This document shows positions 60,853 to 64,000 of a DNA stretch of 64,000 nucleotides, piece by piece (positions within the stretch are counted from its first letter, which is position 1; every line of letters starts with the position of its first letter). Below the pieces are notes generated by a model, which ran no database searches, was not told where the DNA came from, and saw only the letters and a program-made list of their open reading frames with translations. This DNA is from Agroathelia rolfsii (lineage: Eukaryota; Basidiomycota; Agaricomycetes; Amylocorticiales; Amylocorticiaceae): NCBI GenBank assembly GCA_018343915.1, contig JABRWF010000006.1, forward strand, positions 1,984,001 to 2,048,000, given 5' to 3'. The translations under genes were made by a program, and so were the position numbers.

Positions 60853-62066
60853 TTACCAGGAATGGTGACCACCACTAACCAATATGCTAGGTTACAGAGA
60901 ATGAGATGAGAGGTATCGGTTGTTGATGCTGGATATCACTTACTCGCTCCCAGTGCAGTAAGTGGAGGCATCTGACGCAAGCCATGTCACCACACCACGC
61001 AATTCATCTGGTCTTCCAAGACGGCCAAGAGGATTCATGCTGGACCATTTGTCCATGAGATGAGGTTGATTATCAAGATAGGCTGCCGTCATACTAAGAT
61101 ACGGATCAGTATACCAATTGGAACGATTCCCCAAAAAGGCCTTGACTTACTCCGTGTATATGTGTCCGGGAGAAACTGTGTTAACACGGATACGGCGTGG
61201 TCCAAGCTCGCAAGCCATGCTTCTGGCCATTTGGAGTACCGCAGACTTGCTAGAATTGTATGATGTCCATGCGTGATCCTAGTGGTTACGTCAAATATCA
61301 CCATTTTGCTGTAGCATAAAACGACCATAATGCATACCCTGTTTGTAATACTACCACTCATGGACGCAATGAGGACGATGCTGCCTCCATTTCCGAACTT
61401 CGCCATTTGCCTCCCAGCAGCTTGGGCTGTAAATAAAACCCCATTCACATTTACGTCATATACGTCCTGGAATTGCCGTGCGGGGTACTCCAAACAGTCG
61501 GTATGTGCCTTCAACACGCCCGCCGCGGCAACGCATACATCCATCCTCCCCTCCCGACTTCCAATCTCTTCGCCGATCTTCCATAGCTTCTCCTGGTCCC
61601 TCACGTCCACTGAGATATATTCCAATCGTCCCTGTCCCGCCCTCTCACCTCGGTCCATCTTGCTTGCGTACTCCGCGGTTTTTTCAAATTGGGATGAAGG
61701 GGTTTTGGGGAGATCGAGGCAGTAGACTGCGCGCGCGCCGGCCTCACTCAGCGCGAGAGCAATCTCGAGCCCAAGTCCACGGTTCCCGCCAGACACGAGC
61801 GCTACACGGTCATGTAGGGAGAACTCGTCGAAGATTTTGGGCTTTGGTGCAGGACCATCAGAGGACATGGACAGAGCCGCATCAACACCGATGGGCGCAA
61901 GAGGTGATTTTGACTGGACAGGCCGTTTGTTTGCCTGGGCGGTACTTTCATGTAAAGTTGCAGATGAATATGCTCTTGTTGCACATGCTGGAGCAGATCT
62001 CTTGGTGAGAGGACTCGAGAGACATGATAGGTAGCGTCTCGAAACTAGGCTTGTTCGAAGAGACAT
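60853..62066 (-). CDS. Short-chain dehydrogenase/reductase, copy 3
   Basis: Four exons (62066-61338, 61278-61151, 61093-60944, 60886-60853), 346 residues; exons 2-4 have the same lengths as in copies 1 and 2, exon 1 is one codon shorter. Start MSLRTSLVSRRYLSCLSSPL is presequence-like. VSGGNRGLGLEIAL is the nucleotide loop (GLG instead of GIG), LIASMSG carries the Ser, and YNSSK follows. The frame continues upstream of 62066 without a stop to an ATG at 62177, but the ATG at 62066 matches the other copies and sits behind a TATA-like element. Substrate unknown. Confidence 0.85.
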
Positions 62067-62468
62067 GGCGAAGGAACAAAGCTGAGGAATAGCCAGAATA
62101 AGGCTGGTTCGAGGGGTATAAGTACCCCATCCTATAAACCGAAGCATCGTCACTACTATGTACACATATGACTTCATTCCGTAATGCCGTATTGATGCTC
62201 AGCATTATACGCGACGTCTCGTATCAAGGCATCCCTTCAAAGACACGAGCACGGGATCAGATACATAGGGTATCTTGTCTGGACACGATTGATATGACTA
62301 AAGAAAACGGATCAACATGTAAAATGCATTCAGTGCGAACAGATGAATGGTCACGGTACAAATATTAGTTCACAAAATAAAATAAAGAATCAAGTTGAAG
62401 TTGGGATTCTCAGGACAAAAATGGATTACTAAGACAGCTGATGACCGCGCGTGACCTTGATCAAGCGA
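62067..62468. other. SDR copy 3 promoter and flank of NTF2-like gene
   Basis: 402 bases. Holds the degraded shared element at 62115-62135. The stop codon of the NTF2-like gene lies at 62469. Nothing else. Confidence 0.4.
62115..62135 (-). promoter_or_regulatory. Shared TATA-like promoter element of SDR copy 3
   Basis: Plus-strand GGTATAAGTACCCCATCCTA, 49-69 bases upstream of the ATG at 62066; a diverged version of the element in copies 1 and 2 that keeps AAGTAC-CCATCC. Confidence 0.4.
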
Positions 62469-63584
62469 TTAGACGGCGGGTGTTCTGATCACAATTGGAG
62501 TGAGCCGGGCGTTTGCACGGCGCAAGAACGTCTTGAATGCATTCTTGGACAACGGCTTGGCGTCCCACTCGTCTAGCAACCTGATGACTTTGCCGTCTGC
62601 TCCAAATTCGATGGTGACAATCGAATTGACAACCTAAAGTTGGATGATTGACCCATTACATAGTCCAAGTACAATAGTAATCAGTTAAATACAGATACAT
62701 GTACACGAGATAGGAATCTCACCTTCTTTCTGTGCCCCAATTTGAGGGTGTATTCCTGTTGCTGTGTATAAACCAGCCGGTTCGGCTCATCCGTAGATGC
62801 GAGAATTCTCTGAGATAGCAACTTGGACCTAGAGACAAGTTTGGCCTTGATGAGTGGTACTCAGCGGTCAGCAAACGCTTCTCTTCCACGTTTCTCGGGA
62901 AATCCATACCAGCGCATACCACTGGAGGAAAATTAGATTATGTGAGAAACAACTCCACACCTAGTCAAATGCTCCACAGGAAATGAAGTGGAAAAATGAA
63001 GATAGTGATAGTGAAGGCCCACCTGAGCTGCGTACTCCCTGAATCCCCGACATGTCACAAGTGGATCCTACGATCGGACGAAAACACGATTCATACGAAA
63101 CTATGGCTTGTAAAAACAGCTTCTTTATCCTAATCAAGATGTATATGTTTACCTCAAATACAGCGTTTGGACTCCATGAACGTTCAAGGATGGCGCGAGA
63201 AGGTCGGCACGCATACAGCTCGTTGAGATCGGCCAGTACACGGAGATGATCCTGCTTCACGGCATCGAGGGATAGTCGCTGATGTGCATGATATTGCTGG
63301 TCTCCCTGGCTAAGACGTTCTTGATGTTGCGAGTGCCGGTTCGTATGTTTCGATGAGTCGGCGTGTTCAATACGTATGCCGGCATAATGCCCTCCGCTCA
63401 CAGCGGCACTGGCTATAAGCGAGGACGGTCGCTGGAAGGTGATGGGTACATGCGACTTGTGGTACGTCTGCGACGGCCGACGCTCAGGCGGATACGTCGC
63501 GCCCCCACTGGCATTGTACGCATCACTAGACAGATTTAGCGCGTTGGCAGTACCGGTGCCGCCGACACTTTCTGTTGCGGACAT
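62469..63584 (-). CDS. NTF2/SnoaL-like domain protein
   Basis: Five exons (63584-63153, 63067-63023, 62921-62890, 62828-62723, 62633-62469), 259 residues. The first 100 residues are disordered, with Ser/His/Gln repeats. Then LNELYACRPSRAILERSWSP and VFEDPLVTCRGFREYAAQ form the first helix and strand of an NTF2-like fold. ILASTDEPNRLVYTQQQEYT and IVTIEFGADGKVIRLLDEW complete the beta sheet. NTF2-like/SnoaL proteins include cyclases, isomerases and binding proteins; no catalytic set is recognised. Weak donors at exon 3 were chosen to keep phase; exon 3 is only 32 bases. Confidence 0.7.
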
Positions 63585-63773
63585 GACAGCTCTTGTGCAA
63601 ATTAAGGAACGAGATTAATGGCACAACATATCGGAAGCAAGTTCTTGGGGGGATTATTACAGGACAGTGTATAAGGAAAATGACAGTATAACAGGAGCAG
63701 GATGCATGAAAGCAGGGTTGAGCCGACGGTGTACTAGTTAATACGTATTTTATAAATCCAGAATCATAACAAT

Positions 63774-64000
63774 TTAATTCCCTTGCCAGAGACCATAAGA
63801 TTTACCAGGCGTCGTCTGCCATAACCGAATAGTACCATCCTCTGTTGATTACAAATTACGATTAGACACTTGATGAGGGAACACGTATGAGACCAGAAAG
63901 ACAAAACCCACCGCTTCCGCTAGCATACATCTCACCATCCGGGCTATACTCTACACAATGGACAGGGCCATGGTGACCCTTGAGGACTTCCCTCTCCTCA
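63774..64000 (-). CDS. STRAP/Unrip-like WD40 protein, C-terminal part
   Basis: Reads from the right window edge to the stop TAA at 63776-63774 over one intron. [21 protein letters not shown] plus [20 protein letters not shown] is the last WD repeat of serine-threonine kinase receptor-associated protein, where human STRAP ends in a similar RLWQT-GKTYGLW stretch. STRAP is a seven-bladed beta-propeller of the SMN/RNA-binding and TGF-beta signalling field; in fungi it is a general RNA-linked scaffold. The 5' part is outside the window. Confidence 0.8.

Noticed and set aside
61478..62008. Plus-strand frame of 176 codons across SDR copy 3
   Set aside because: Shadow of the SDR on the other strand; the same region in copies 1 and 2 has similar shadows.

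Overview
This window is nuclear DNA of a filamentous basidiomycete. Most coding regions are cut by short GT-AG introns (about 45 to 100 bases, some longer) with small in-frame exons. Gene density is high on both strands, and several families are typical of mushroom-forming fungi: an MHYT hybrid histidine kinase, three DUF6593-like proteins, a Git3-type receptor and a LINE tail. An Agaricomycete, possibly Rhizoctonia/Ceratobasidium-like, is my inference; no marker in the window proves the species.

Layout, 0-32 kb: start of ER glucosidase I (-, runs off the left edge); a small eIF4E-binding RGG protein (-); a disordered protein (+); a 2.7 kb gene-poor stretch; two tandem PLP serine/threonine dehydratases (+); PET100 (-); an MHYT hybrid histidine kinase (+); glutamate decarboxylase (+); two tandem isoprenylcysteine methyltransferase-like genes (-, the second degrading); DNA polymerase delta subunit 2 (+); HID-1/Ftp105 (-); a RAD51 paralogue (+); a four-TM protein (-); ATG8 (-).

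Layout, 32-64 kb: an SPFH/band-7 protein (-); a seven-TM receptor (+); DUF6593-like copy 1 (-); NDC80 (-); an EST1/SMG6-like PIN nuclease (+); DUF6593-like copies 2 and 3 (+); an aldo/keto reductase (-) and beside it a broken copy; three mitochondrial-type short-chain dehydrogenases in tandem (-) with a foldback MITE and a 5'-truncated LINE between them; an NTF2/SnoaL-like protein (-); and the 3' end of a STRAP-like WD40 gene (-).

The first half is mostly housekeeping (glycoprotein quality control, translation, replication, repair, autophagy, secretion, kinetochore, RNA decay). The accessory part is 47-62 kb, where paralogues of three families are multiplied, partly decayed and invaded by mobile elements. 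The AKR-SDR-NTF2-like run at 50-63.6 kb, all on one strand, looks like a lineage-specific carbonyl-metabolism array. It is the best candidate for an undescribed system, but joint function is inference only. Exon junctions were placed by hand from splice consensus, reading phase and paralogue alignment. The junctions listed exactly keep frame from ATG to stop.
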